DNA of 64,000 nt from Peptococcaceae bacterium 1198_IL3148 (lineage in GTDB: Bacteria > Bacillota > Desulfotomaculia > Desulfotomaculales > Desulfohalotomaculaceae), in the NCBI GenBank assembly GCA_036763105.1, contig JBAIYS010000006.1, forward strand, positions 62,001-126,000. The letters are read 5' to 3'. How positions within the stretch are numbered: the stretch's first letter is position 1; each line of letters opens with the position of its first letter. The translations under genes and the position numbers were made by a program. The notes beneath the pieces are model-generated. The model worked only from the letters and a program-made list of their open reading frames with translations, was not told the origin of the DNA and made no database searches. This document shows positions 33,937 through 42,040 of the stretch, in pieces.

Positions 33937-35028
33937 CTAATTAGCTTTAAATTCTCTTTTTCTGGTGAGCAAATCCACAAAGGCTTCTAACCGGGTAATC
34001 ATCCCTGCTTCACCGGAGTGTTCATCTACAATTAAAGTCATTACCGGCATAGCCAAAGCATCCCCCACCTTTGGCAGAATGCTTTGGGCCACTATTTCTG
34101 GCATACAGGTAAAGGGAAATAATTGAATTGCCCCGTGGTATCCCCGCTTAGCATAAACCGACACGCTGCCAATGGTTTCTAATCCGTGGCCACCCACAAA
34201 GTGATTAAGAAATGGGGCAGCACTTTGGCAGTACTCCTTGGTGCTGCGGATGCCCTTTAACAGACCCATAAATAAATGATCATTAATCCACTCACTTAAA
34301 TAAATGGATCGATCCACTTCCACTCCCAGTCGGCCTAAATGGCGTTCAATGTTTAAGTTGGAAAAGGGGTCTAGCAGTGTATAGATTTCGCCTATCAAGG
34401 CAATTTTAATCACCGGTCGGTTTGGATCGATGGCTACACTGTTCATGATATCTTTGCTCCGCAGCAGGGCCAATTGCAACTGCTGTGGGCTGGCGGCGTT
34501 ATCAATTTCTTTAATTGCCTTTGCCAAAGCACGGTCTGTCTCCCCTAAAACCAGCTCCCGAGGCCTTATTTTAAAGGACATTAATTCCACTTCATCAACC
34601 GCTCTACTTTTTTGGTAAGCAAACCGGATGGCTTTAATCACCTGCACCCAAGACTTATTACCGGTTATTTTGCGAATGCGGGTGGTTAATTCGCTAATGT
34701 GTTTATCCGGTGGTTCCAATACCACCATGTTGTAATGGTAACCTAGATCCTTTAGAATGGCGTATTCCACCTGAGCATAATAGCCGAAACGACAGGGGCC
34801 ACAGCCACCAATCATTATCAAAGTATCGGCACCAAGTTCGCTGGCTTCAATCATGTTGCCCAAGTTAAGTTTTAAGGGCATACAAGCAAATTCCGGGCCG
34901 TATTTAGTGCCTAAGGTTAGGGTGCGCTTGCTGGTGGGCGGCGGTAATATTACCTCAATGTCTAAATACTCCAGCAACCCTTTAACACACACATATAGAT
35001 ACCCCATATGGGGAAAGGTAACTTTCAT
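33937..35028 (-). CDS. HgdB-like (DUF2229/CoA enzyme activase-related) protein 1
   Basis: A 363-residue protein related to 2-hydroxyglutaryl-CoA dehydratase components. The ATG at 35028 follows GGAGGGAAAA. Landmarks are LTLGTKYGPEFACMPLKLNLGNMIEASELGAD, MIGGCGPCRFGYYAQ and, at the C-terminus, PVMTLIVDEHSGEAGMITRLEAFVDLL. Conserved cysteines at FACMP and GCGPC may bind an iron-sulfur cluster. It lies 29 bases after the activase gene's upstream neighbour and is paired with a paralogue. These proteins are common in Firmicutes with no proved substrate. Confidence 0.8.
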   Translation of the reverse strand: MKVTFPHMGYLYVCVKGLLEYLDIEVILPPPTSKRTLTLGTKYGPEFACMPLKLNLGNMIEASELGADTLIMIGGCGPCRFGYYAQVEYAILKDLGYHYNMVVLEPPDKHISELTTRIRKITGNKSWVQVIKAIRFAYQKSRAVDEVELMSFKIRPRELVLGETDRALAKAIKEIDNAASPQQLQLALLRSKDIMNSVAIDPNRPVIKIALIGEIYTLLDPFSNLNIERHLGRLGVEVDRSIYLSEWINDHLFMGLLKGIRSTKEYCQSAAPFLNHFVGGHGLETIGSVSVYAKRGYHGAIQLFPFTCMPEIVAQSILPKVGDALAMPVMTLIVDEHSGEAGMITRLEAFVDLLTRKREFKAN

Positions 35029-35071
35029 TTTTCCCTCCAAAATAAGCGTTTGTTTAAAACAAATTTCAGTA

Positions 35072-36073
35072 CTAGCTAATAAATTGTTTTTTTGGGGAGT
35101 TTTTCCAACGCACCATATCCAAAAATGCCTCTAGCCTGGTGATTACCCCCGCTTCTCCAGTGTGTTCGTCCAGAGTTAGGTTTAAAAAGGGCAACTTGGT
35201 GCTACCCCGAATGTTTCTTTCAATCAGTTCTCCCGTCATTGAATCCGGTCCACAGCCAAAGGCAGCAATATGAATGATGCCGTCAATATCTTCACTTTCG
35301 GCATAATGATATCCGGCACCGATCATGCGTTGGCCCAAAGTCCAAAACAGTTTTTTGGGCAATCGGCCAGCCTGGTGGCGCACTTCATCCTCTGACAGGT
35401 GATCCGGGGTCACCACCACTACCCCCATGCTCTGCAACCGTTTTATAATATTCATACTAATATAGGGGTCATAAATATTGTATGGATGTCCAATGATGGC
35501 AATGTTTAAATCACCACAGGGTTTAACTTGGCTGGCTTTGGCGCTCCGATCATACATTATTGACATTGCCTCTTCTGGCAGATGGCCCTTTAACAGCAAT
35601 TGGTTATACTTTGCCAATGCCCTTAGACCTTTGTGATAGGCTTGCCGCACCTTAATAGGATTGCCGCTAAATTTCTTGCCCAACTGTTTATATGCCTGAT
35701 CCACATTATGGCGCTTGCGCATAAAACTGATGGTGGTATCAATGACCGCCGGTAATCCAACAATATTTTGCCTGGCCATATCCGGGAAACCTAAAAATTT
35801 GGGACAAATATACTCTTTGTAAGCAACGCTGACCAGCCTGGGGATAAATATGTAATCAACAGGTTTATCTGCTAAATTTTTTACGTGGCCAAAGGCCAAC
35901 TTTACCGGCAAACAAGCCTCATCCACAGTATTTTTAATGCCGCTGTCCAATATGCCCTTGTTGCTCTTATCAGAAAGCACCACTTCGCAGCCCAGTGATT
36001 CAAAAAAATCTTTCCACAGCGGATAGTAATAATAATATAAGAGGGCTCTGGGAATGCCCACCTTAACGGACAT
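35072..36073 (-). CDS. HgdB-like (DUF2229) protein 2
   Basis: A 333-residue paralogue of the neighbouring HgdB-like protein. Shared features are VKVGIPRALLYYYYYPLW at the start, NTVDEACLPVKLAFGHVKNL, HIAAFGCGPDSMTGELIER and the C-terminal LNLTLDEHTGEAGVITRLEAFLDM. The conserved cysteines in EACLP and GCGPD suggest a shared iron-sulfur site. The ATG follows AAGGAGGTATATATA. It is the first gene of a three-gene unit with its paralogue and the activase. Function of the unit is unknown. Confidence 0.8.
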   Translation of the reverse strand: MSVKVGIPRALLYYYYYPLWKDFFESLGCEVVLSDKSNKGILDSGIKNTVDEACLPVKLAFGHVKNLADKPVDYIFIPRLVSVAYKEYICPKFLGFPDMARQNIVGLPAVIDTTISFMRKRHNVDQAYKQLGKKFSGNPIKVRQAYHKGLRALAKYNQLLLKGHLPEEAMSIMYDRSAKASQVKPCGDLNIAIIGHPYNIYDPYISMNIIKRLQSMGVVVVTPDHLSEDEVRHQAGRLPKKLFWTLGQRMIGAGYHYAESEDIDGIIHIAAFGCGPDSMTGELIERNIRGSTKLPFLNLTLDEHTGEAGVITRLEAFLDMVRWKNSPKKQFIS

Positions 36074-36150
36074 ATATATACCTCCTTAAAACACATCTTT
36101 CCCTATTATGAACAAAATTTAGCCAAAATATCCCATCCAACTAAACTTTC

Positions 36151-36178
36151 ACCATTTACTATTAAGCTACATACCCTA
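36151..36178 (+). promoter_or_regulatory. candidate sigma-K-type promoter for the small spore gene
   Basis: AC at 36151-36152, a 17-base spacer and CATACCCTA at 36170-36178 fit the sigma-K pattern CATAnnnTA. The implied start would leave a short leader carrying GAGGGGGTG. This is a motif match only. Confidence 0.35.
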
Positions 36179-36197
36179 TTACCGAGGGGGTGAAATT

Positions 36198-36314
36198 ATG
36201 AGCGGTTGCGGTCACGGGCCAGGTTATGGCTATGGCGATAACAGTTTTATTGTTTTCTTAGTTTTGATTCTGCTTCTTTTGGGGACTCCCCAACCATATC
36301 CACCTTGTCGTTAA
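36198..36314 (+). CDS. small spore-type membrane protein (YjcZ/SscA-like)
   Basis: A 38-residue gene. The ATG at 36198 follows GAGGGGGTGAAATT. The peptide has a glycine- and tyrosine-rich N-terminal half (CGHGPGYGYGDN), one hydrophobic stretch (FIVFLVLILLLLG), and ends in PQPYPPCR. This Gly/Tyr head plus hydrophobic span is the plan of YjcZ/SscA-type small spore proteins, though the similarity is in composition and not exact. A hairpin terminator follows immediately. It is convergent with spoVAF. Confidence 0.7.
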   Translation: MSGCGHGPGYGYGDNSFIVFLVLILLLLGTPQPYPPCR

Positions 36315-36317
36315 TGC

Positions 36318-36378
36318 AAAAAGGGGCTGTTGCAAAAACTTGCAACAGCCCCTTTTTGTATTGTTAATAACGACACCG
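36318..36378 (+). repeat. structured repeat family A, copy 1 (also the terminator of the small spore gene)
   Basis: GGGGCTGTTGCAA (36323-36335) pairs with TTGCAACAGCCCC (36340-36352) around a four-base loop, flanked by A and T runs, then TGTATTGTTAATAACGACAC. The same hairpin and tail recur at 40463-40536 and 41906-41980. Here the hairpin with its T run would terminate the small spore gene. Confidence 0.75.
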
Positions 36379-36412
36379 GCTGAGAACAAACAAAGGTTGC
36401 CCTTTTTTGTGA

Positions 36413-37957
36413 TTATTTGCCCTTGGGAGGCTTTTTAGATTCTTCCGGCTTTCTAGCCGGTGCCAGCCTCCGTTGTTGGGTTGATTGTCGAATGGTTTGC
36501 TGGGGTTTTAAAATACTGGGCCGATGATTTTGTACCGAAACCGGAGTACGGATAAAGATTGTTTTTAGCCCTTTAAAATCAAAGGGAATCACCGGCCACA
36601 AATAAGGGGCACCAAAGGACTTGGTGGATGCCAGCAACGCTAACACAATCATGCTGGCCACTAGGAATCCCGGCAGTTGAAGAGCTGCCACCGAGAGCAA
36701 CAGAAATAGACGCACCAATCGATTGGCCCATGACAATTCATAACTGGGGGTCAAAAATACACCCACCATGGCCACCGCAGTATACATCACCACTTCGGCG
36801 GTAAACAACCCCACCCCGACAGCCATGTCACCTATTAGCAGGGCGGCCACAATACCTAAGGACGTGGCCAACGGCGTCGGCGTATGAATAGCCGCCAGTC
36901 GAATCCAATCTATGGCCAGCTCAGCCAATAAAAACTGCCCAATTAACGGTATTTTACCGGGGTCATTGGGACCTATAAACCTTAAACTGGGCGGTAACAG
37001 ATCCGGCTGGATAGCAAATAAAAACCAAAGTGGCAATAGGAATATCGAAGCCGCTATGCCGATGTATCTGGCCCAACGCACATAAACACCCACCGTGGGG
37101 TTCTGCCGGAACTCTTCGGCATGTTGCATATGATCCCACAGCGTGGATGGCGCTATAATAACACTGGGTGATGTATCCACCATCACCAAAACCCGACCTT
37201 CCAACAAATGCACTGCCGCCACATCAGGCCGCTCGGTGTAACGCACCTTGGGAAAGGGATTCCAATAGCTGCCCGGCGTAATTAATTCTTCCACCGCCTT
37301 TTCTGCCATCGGCAGGCCATCGATATTGATGGATTTAACCCGTTCTTTAACCTGCGCCACCATTTCAGGATTAGCGATATCTGCTATATAGCCAATCACA
37401 ATGTCGGTCTTAGAACGGGCACCACTCTGCATCACTTCAAAACGCAACCGGGGATCGCGAATACGACGGCGCAACAGAACGGTATTCAGCAAAACCGTTT
37501 CTACAAAACCATCCCGGGATCCCCGAACCACCTTTTCTAAATCCGGTTCTTGGGGTTGACGGCCGGGGTAGGTGCGAACATCAATAATTAATGCTTGGTC
37601 CTCGCCATCAACCACCAGTGCCAATGGGCCGGACATCACATTGTTGATAATGGTGGTGAGCTTGCTCTCCGCCTGCACTTGAATATGGTTGATATGTTCA
37701 CTGAGCAACTTTTGCAGCGTATGTAATGAAATATCTTGTCGCTCAAGTTGATCAAGGTTGCGCAATATCAACGTCATTACATCATCTTTAACCATGCCGT
37801 TGATGTAATATAGCGCAATTTTCTTGCCAGCCACCGTCATTTTACGGCAAATCAAATCATAACTTTTACCCACCCCCAACTGCTCATTAAGGGTTGTTAT
37901 ATTGTCATCTAAGTGTTTGGAAAGCGTTGCTTCATCAGTTGCTGCGGCCATTGCCAT
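36413..37957 (-). CDS. spoVAF: stage V sporulation protein AF
   Basis: A 514-residue member of the GerA/SpoVAF family, an inner spore membrane protein near the SpoVA dipicolinate channel. The ATG at 37957 lies eight bases after GAGGAG. A soluble N-terminal half (EQLGVGKSYDLICRKMTVAGKKIALYYINGMVKD, PGRQPQEPDLEKVVRGSRDGFVETVLLNTVLLRRRIRDP) is followed by five or more membrane segments and a proline-rich basic tail. It overlaps the 3' end of spoVAE. The other spoVA genes are not in the window. Confidence 0.9.
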   Translation of the reverse strand: MAMAAATDEATLSKHLDDNITTLNEQLGVGKSYDLICRKMTVAGKKIALYYINGMVKDDVMTLILRNLDQLERQDISLHTLQKLLSEHINHIQVQAESKLTTIINNVMSGPLALVVDGEDQALIIDVRTYPGRQPQEPDLEKVVRGSRDGFVETVLLNTVLLRRRIRDPRLRFEVMQSGARSKTDIVIGYIADIANPEMVAQVKERVKSINIDGLPMAEKAVEELITPGSYWNPFPKVRYTERPDVAAVHLLEGRVLVMVDTSPSVIIAPSTLWDHMQHAEEFRQNPTVGVYVRWARYIGIAASIFLLPLWFLFAIQPDLLPPSLRFIGPNDPGKIPLIGQFLLAELAIDWIRLAAIHTPTPLATSLGIVAALLIGDMAVGVGLFTAEVVMYTAVAMVGVFLTPSYELSWANRLVRLFLLLSVAALQLPGFLVASMIVLALLASTKSFGAPYLWPVIPFDFKGLKTIFIRTPVSVQNHRPSILKPQQTIRQSTQQRRLAPARKPEESKKPPKGK

Positions 37958-38519
37958 AATAACCACTCCTCTCTAACACTTCTTGCAGCGCCTTGGTCGT
38001 CACAGGGGAGCCAAAAACAGCGTCATCAGCACCATGCATTTTACCCACATCGCCAATACCAATAACCACCGGAATATCTAAATCCCTTAGTATTTCCACC
38101 GTGTCCCCGCGCAAACCGTACTCCTTTGAACAGCGATGGCCGTCCTTGTCCACCGGGCCATCAACCACTCGGCAGGTACTGGTTATAGATTCGTTTACAT
38201 CAATGCTTTCTAAACCTTCGGTATTGGAGGCCACTGCCAACACACCCAATACTTCAATATTGGGGTGTGCGGCAATTTGTCTAAGGGCCCTTTCTCCCGC
38301 CCCTTCACCTCGCCAACCACGATCATCCACCATCACCACCACTGGATCATAGGGGGTTTGTAGTATTCGTTTAACTATTTCTCTGCCGGATAGTTTAGTC
38401 GGGTTACCTGCTGAAGAAGAAATACAGCGGGCCCCAATATTTCTGGCGGCCACCTCCACTGCATTTTTTGCCAGAGTATCACCATCGGTAATAATGATTA
38501 CTCTCCTCTTTTCAGTCAA
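37935..38519 (-). CDS. spoVAE: stage V sporulation protein AE (SpoVAE-a type)
   Basis: A 194-residue soluble protein of the SpoVAE type. It begins RRVIIITDGDTLAKNAVEVAARNIGARCISSSAGNPT and contains PVVVMVDDRGWRGEGAGERAL and STCRVVDGPVDKDGH, followed by ALRGDTVEILR-like sequence. It belongs with SpoVAF in the dipicolinic acid uptake system of the forespore. The TTG at 38519 follows TTGGAGGTGATAAC. It ends inside the spoVAF start, so the pair is coupled. A terminator upstream separates it from sigF, which in Bacillus continues into spoVA. Confidence 0.9.
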   Translation of the reverse strand: MTEKRRVIIITDGDTLAKNAVEVAARNIGARCISSSAGNPTKLSGREIVKRILQTPYDPVVVMVDDRGWRGEGAGERALRQIAAHPNIEVLGVLAVASNTEGLESIDVNESITSTCRVVDGPVDKDGHRCSKEYGLRGDTVEILRDLDIPVVIGIGDVGKMHGADDAVFGSPVTTKALQEVLERSGYYGNGRSN

Positions 38520-38591
38520 GTTATCACCTCCAACAGCGGCCCGTTGCCAGTTCCTAGGTTATTATGCGTTTCTAAAGGTCTTTTAATGCAA

Positions 38592-38614
38592 AAAGGATGC
38601 GTTTCGCATCCTTT
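38592..38614 (-). terminator. terminator after sigF
   Basis: AAAGGATGCG and CGCATCCTTT form a ten-pair stem with a three-base loop, followed on the minus strand by TTTGCATT. It separates the sigF operon from spoVAE and spoVAF. Confidence 0.85.
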
Positions 38615-38615
38615 C

Positions 38616-39392
38616 TTAAGATTCATTGGCCACTAATTGGCGCAATTTTTTTAGTGCTTGCCTCTCTAACCGTGATACCTGAACCTGGGAGATGTTTAAT
38701 CGGTTAGCCACTTCGGCTTGGGTTAAATCTTCAAAAAAACGCCATAAAATGATTTTTCGATCCCGCTCAGGCAGTCTCATCAGCAACTCCTTGACCGCCA
38801 GTTGCTCTAACCACGGATTGTCGCCTTCTTCATCACTTTTCAGTTGGTCTAAAATATAAATTGGGTCACCATCGTCCTGGTGCAATGTTTCATATATTGA
38901 GGTGGGAGATTGGGCAGCTTCCAGAGCGGTGACCACTTCCTCCCTGGTACAGCCTAAATCCTCGGCAATTTCACCAATGGTCGGTTCTCGACCCAGTTTA
39001 GTGATCAGTCGCTCCTTAACCATTTGAATGCGGTAAGCAGCTTCTTTTAAAGATCTGCTTACTTTAACGGGATTGTCATCCCTTAAAAAGCGCCTGATTT
39101 CCCCCACTATCATCGGCACAGCATAAGTAGAAAACTTAACATCATAACTAAGGTCAAACTTGTCTATTGATTTCATTAGCCCAATGGTGCCAATTTGAAA
39201 GAGGTCTTCCAATTCATAGCCGCGATTTTGAAACCGCTGTACTAAATTAAAGACAAGTTTTAGATTGCAGTTTACTAACCTATCCCTAGCCTCTTGATCC
39301 CCGGCTTGGGCCTTAGTTATTAATTGTTTCATTTCTTCATCTTTAAGCAAAGGAAACCGAGGCAGGTTCATTTCCAGCAGTCTACCGCTCAT
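38616..39392 (-). CDS. sigF: RNA polymerase sporulation sigma factor F
   Basis: A 258-residue sigma-70-family factor that directs early forespore transcription. Region 2 is NLKLVFNLVQRFQNRGYELEDLFQIGTIGLMKSIDKFD; FSTYAVPMIVGEIRRFLRDDNPVKVSRSLKE and the region 4 helix-turn-helix TQAEVANRLNISQVQVSRLERQALKKL follow. It is 17 bases downstream of spoIIAB, completing the spoIIAA-spoIIAB-sigF operon. SpoIIAB holds it inactive until SpoIIAA is dephosphorylated. Sigma-G is the nearest alternative, but the operon order settles the identity. Confidence 0.97.
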   Translation of the reverse strand: MSGRLLEMNLPRFPLLKDEEMKQLITKAQAGDQEARDRLVNCNLKLVFNLVQRFQNRGYELEDLFQIGTIGLMKSIDKFDLSYDVKFSTYAVPMIVGEIRRFLRDDNPVKVSRSLKEAAYRIQMVKERLITKLGREPTIGEIAEDLGCTREEVVTALEAAQSPTSIYETLHQDDGDPIYILDQLKSDEEGDNPWLEQLAVKELLMRLPERDRKIILWRFFEDLTQAEVANRLNISQVQVSRLERQALKKLRQLVANES

Positions 39393-39409
39393 TTTTTTCT
39401 CTTACCGCC

Positions 39410-39853
39410 TTAATGCTCCGGATTTACCGCAGCTAGTTTTGCTTTTTTAAACATGTTAATGGATGTACCTTTACCCACCGTAGATTCAACCTTTAGTTCA
39501 TCCATAAAGGATTGCATAAATACAAATCCCAAACCCATTCTATCCTCGGCCGAAGAAAAGGCTGGTTGCATAGCTTGGTCAACATCCTCAATACCACGGC
39601 CATTGTCCTCCACTAATATCTGCATGCCGGTCTCAGTTAGGGATACTGTCAATTTAATAAAGTGCTGGGGTTCATTGTTGTAGCCATGCACTATAGAATT
39701 TGTTACCGCCTCAGAAACAGCAACTTTTATTTCCTCCAGTTCATTTAACGTATAATCCAACTGTGAAGCAAAGGCTGCCACTGTCACCCGGGCAAAGGCA
39801 ACATTTTCAGCAATACTTTTAAACTGCATTTTAAATTGGTTAATTAGTTCCAT
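39410..39853 (-). CDS. spoIIAB: anti-sigma F factor, serine kinase
   Basis: A 147-residue GHKL-type kinase and anti-sigma factor. The ATG at 39853 is preceded by GGAAGTGAGTGCG. The N box is VAVSEAVTNSIVHGYNN, followed by ILVEDNGRGIEDVDQAMQPAFSSAEDRMGLGFVFMQSFMDEL, the ATP lid and G2 region. It binds sigma-F and phosphorylates SpoIIAA on serine. It lies 15 bases downstream of spoIIAA. All motifs are complete. Confidence 0.97.
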   Translation of the reverse strand: MELINQFKMQFKSIAENVAFARVTVAAFASQLDYTLNELEEIKVAVSEAVTNSIVHGYNNEPQHFIKLTVSLTETGMQILVEDNGRGIEDVDQAMQPAFSSAEDRMGLGFVFMQSFMDELKVESTVGKGTSINMFKKAKLAAVNPEH

Positions 39854-39868
39854 CGCACTCACTTCCTT

Positions 39869-40207
39869 TTACACAATTTTTTCCAAAGCCTCTACTTCAT
39901 CGTTGTATTCACTAATAATAGTTAATAAACCAGATAGTTCAAGTATTCTCCTTACTTGGGGTTGGGGATCAACGATGGCCATCTTGCCACCAAATTGAGA
40001 AATGCGCTTGTATCTCCCCAGTATTACCCCTAAGCCAGAGCTGTCTATGTAACTGACATCGGTAAAGGTAAAAACTATATTCCGTACCTGTTCATTTTGA
40101 ATAACTGTGTCCAATTCTTTGCGCAATCTGTCGGCAAAGCTAAGATCAAACTCACCTGATAATCTGGCCAAAAGTGTATAGTCATTCACCGAAATTTCCC
40201 ACTGCAT
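39869..40207 (-). CDS. spoIIAA: anti-anti-sigma factor SpoIIAA
   Basis: A 112-residue STAS protein. The ATG at 40207 follows GGAGGAACTGTG; a longer frame to 40231 has no site. The phosphorylated serine lies in VSYIDSSGLGVILGRYK, preceded by VRNIVFTFTD. It releases sigma-F from SpoIIAB when dephosphorylated in the forespore. It is the first gene of the operon, with a possible sigma-H promoter 40-65 bases upstream of the start. Confidence 0.96.
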   Translation of the reverse strand: MQWEISVNDYTLLARLSGEFDLSFADRLRKELDTVIQNEQVRNIVFTFTDVSYIDSSGLGVILGRYKRISQFGGKMAIVDPQPQVRRILELSGLLTIISEYNDEVEALEKIV

Positions 40208-40245
40208 CACAGTTCCTCCAGTTTTACACAATATTGTTTATTTCT

Positions 40246-40272
40246 ATTTCTATTAACAACCATTATTTTCCT
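40246..40272 (-). promoter_or_regulatory. candidate sigma-H-type promoter of the spoIIA operon
   Basis: On the minus strand AGGAAAA (40272-40266), then 15 bases and GAAAT (40250-40246). This is close to the sigma-H pattern of an AGGAWWW minus-35 and GAAT minus-10, and spoIIA is sigma-H driven in Bacillus. The match is partial. Confidence 0.4.
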
Positions 40273-40305
40273 GCCATATATTACCACAACATCTGTCGAA
40301 ATGCA

Positions 40306-40410
40306 AAAAAGGGCTGTTCTTAGCCGGTGGCGCACGTCCTATGCGCCACCCTGCCTCCGACAACCTCCTTCGCTAACTTCGGTTCGCTGCGCCACTATAT
40401 GTCGTTCGCC
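40306..40410 (+). repeat. structured repeat family B, copy 1
   Basis: Centre: GGTGGCGCA (40326-40334), loop CGTCCTA, TGCGCCACC (40342-40350), a perfect nine-pair hairpin. It is followed by CTGCCTCCGACAACC and then a stretch similar to 42190-42240. A related copy at 42161-42185 has the same seven-base loop but different stem bases that still pair. It lies in the 341-base gap between dacF and spoIIAA; the plus-strand orientation is by convention. Confidence 0.7.
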
Positions 40411-40462
40411 ACCTGCAGCAGGTGTTGGGTTTTTCAATTAACTTTTTATCTAAAAAGCAACG

Positions 40463-40536
40463 GCAAAAGACACCTGGATGTCGTTATTAACAATACATTT
40501 AGAGGCTGTTGCAAAGTTGCGCAACAGCCCCTAAAT
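40463..40536 (-). repeat. structured repeat family A, copy 2
   Basis: On the minus strand GGGGCTGTTGCGCAA ... TTGCAACAGCC, then TCTAAATGTATTGTTAATAA and CGACATCCAGGTGTCTTTTG. It follows the dacF stop directly, so it probably doubles as the dacF terminator. Opposite ends of the same gap (AAAAAGGGCTGTT at 40306 and AACAGCCCC at 40523) are also inverted relative to each other. Confidence 0.72.
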
Positions 40537-40548
40537 TTTTCATCAAAT

Positions 40549-41721
40549 TTACTTGTTGTTATCCATCCCAAACATGCTGTTGATCACTTTACCCATCAAC
40601 TGAAATGGAGATGCCTTGGCCACATCGGCGGTGGCCACTAAATCCACCTGGGAAAGTTGTTGGCCATCCTTGGTCACAGTATAACTACCCACCACTTGCC
40701 CCTTTTGGATGGGAGCGGACAAATAGTCCGGTAGCTTCACCTCACCTTTAATACCTTTATCGCCACCGCGGGGCACCACCACAGACACTTGCTCTGCAGT
40801 GACCACTTCAATGGTGTCAACCATTCCCTTGCTCACCGGTAAGGTTTTAATTTTTTGGGCTTCTTTAGCCAACACCACCGACTGATAACGGGCAAAGCCA
40901 TAGTTAAATATTTTCATAGTTTCTCTAAAATGGCTCTTTGGTTCGGGACACCCCAACACCACAGAAATTAGCCGCAGATCATCCCGCTCCGCCGATGCCG
41001 CTAAACAATATTTGGCTTCATTGGTCCAACCAGTCTTACCGGCATCGCAACCACGATACCATTTAAGCAATTTGTTAGTGTTCCAGAGTTTAAATTCACC
41101 GCCCCGGAGGTCATATTCATAAATGTTAGAAACTTTTCTAAACAATGGGTAGTTTAGTGCTTCCCGCAGAATTACCGCCATATCGCTGGCGCAGGTGTAA
41201 TGATTTTCTGCTGGCAATCCGGTGGGGTTAGAAAAATGGGTATTGTTTAAACCCAGTTCTTTGGCCTTGTCGTTCATCATTTGAACAAAGGCTTCTTCAC
41301 TACCAGCCAAATGTTCCGCCACCGCCACACTGGCATCATTGGCTGACCCGGTGGCAATGGATATCATCATCTCCTCAAAGGTCAATTCTTCTCCTGGTTC
41401 AAGGTATATTTGCGAACCACCCATGCTATAGGCATGTTCACTGGTGGTGACCATATCCGATAAATTAACCTGACCCTTACTATGTGCCTCACAGGCCAGC
41501 AGCATGGTCATTAACTTAGTAACGCTGGCCATTGGCAACTTTTTATCAGGATTTTTACTAAACATCACTTGCCCAGTGTGGTAGTCCAGTAAAATAGCTG
41601 ATTCAGCAGTTGTTTCCAACACAGCACTGGCATCCCCTGGTTGTGGCACTGCCCAAGCTGTTGAAACCAATCCCAATATTAGTACTAAGGTTAAAAATAT
41701 TGATACCAATTTTTTAAACAT
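40549..41721 (-). CDS. dacF: D-alanyl-D-alanine carboxypeptidase, DacF type
   Basis: A 390-residue penicillin-binding protein. A signal peptide occupies residues 1-27 (LVSIFLTLVLILGLVSTAWA). Active-site motifs are SXXK in MASVTKLMTMLLA, SXN in TGSANDASVAVAEHL and KTG in GCDAGKTGWTNEAKYC. A C-terminal beta-rich domain ends with QLMGKVINSMFGMDNN. It trims peptidoglycan pentapeptides. DacF precedes spoIIAA in Bacillus too, where it is read in the forespore. The ATG follows AAGGGGGACCGGAA. Here a repeat-filled gap separates it from spoIIAA. Confidence 0.93.
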   Translation of the reverse strand: MFKKLVSIFLTLVLILGLVSTAWAVPQPGDASAVLETTAESAILLDYHTGQVMFSKNPDKKLPMASVTKLMTMLLACEAHSKGQVNLSDMVTTSEHAYSMGGSQIYLEPGEELTFEEMMISIATGSANDASVAVAEHLAGSEEAFVQMMNDKAKELGLNNTHFSNPTGLPAENHYTCASDMAVILREALNYPLFRKVSNIYEYDLRGGEFKLWNTNKLLKWYRGCDAGKTGWTNEAKYCLAASAERDDLRLISVVLGCPEPKSHFRETMKIFNYGFARYQSVVLAKEAQKIKTLPVSKGMVDTIEVVTAEQVSVVVPRGGDKGIKGEVKLPDYLSAPIQKGQVVGSYTVTKDGQQLSQVDLVATADVAKASPFQLMGKVINSMFGMDNNK

Positions 41722-41905
41722 TTCCGGTCCCCCTTTTGAAAAATAAACACTATCCTCTAGAAGGTATTATGTTTCGCAGGGGGCAACTTAATGTTTAGTA
41801 CTTTTTGGAAAAGCACCTTGGCACTGGCATTTAAGAAAAGGTCATTTTAAAAAAACGGCATCGGCTATAGCGAACGTTGTTGGGTTTCAACTGAAGGTAT
41901 TAAAA

Positions 41906-41980
41906 GAGGCTGTTGCATAACGTTTTGCACCAGCCCCTTTATGTATTGTTAATTAATAACGACACCCAGGTGTCTTTTGC
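41906..41980 (+). repeat. structured repeat family A, copy 3
   Basis: GAGGCTGTTGCATAACG, then TTTTGCACCAGCCCC, followed by TTTATGTATTG and AATAACGACACCCAGG, TGTCTTTTGC. The hairpin pairs GGCTG..TGCA with TGCA..CAGCC, with one mismatch. The tail contains a second small palindrome, GACACC and GGTGTC. It matches copies at 36318 and 40463. Confidence 0.72.
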
Positions 41981-42040
41981 TTAGTTTAATTTTTGTTTTA
42001 TTGTTGAGATAAAGGTTACGGCAAACTGATAATCTATTAG

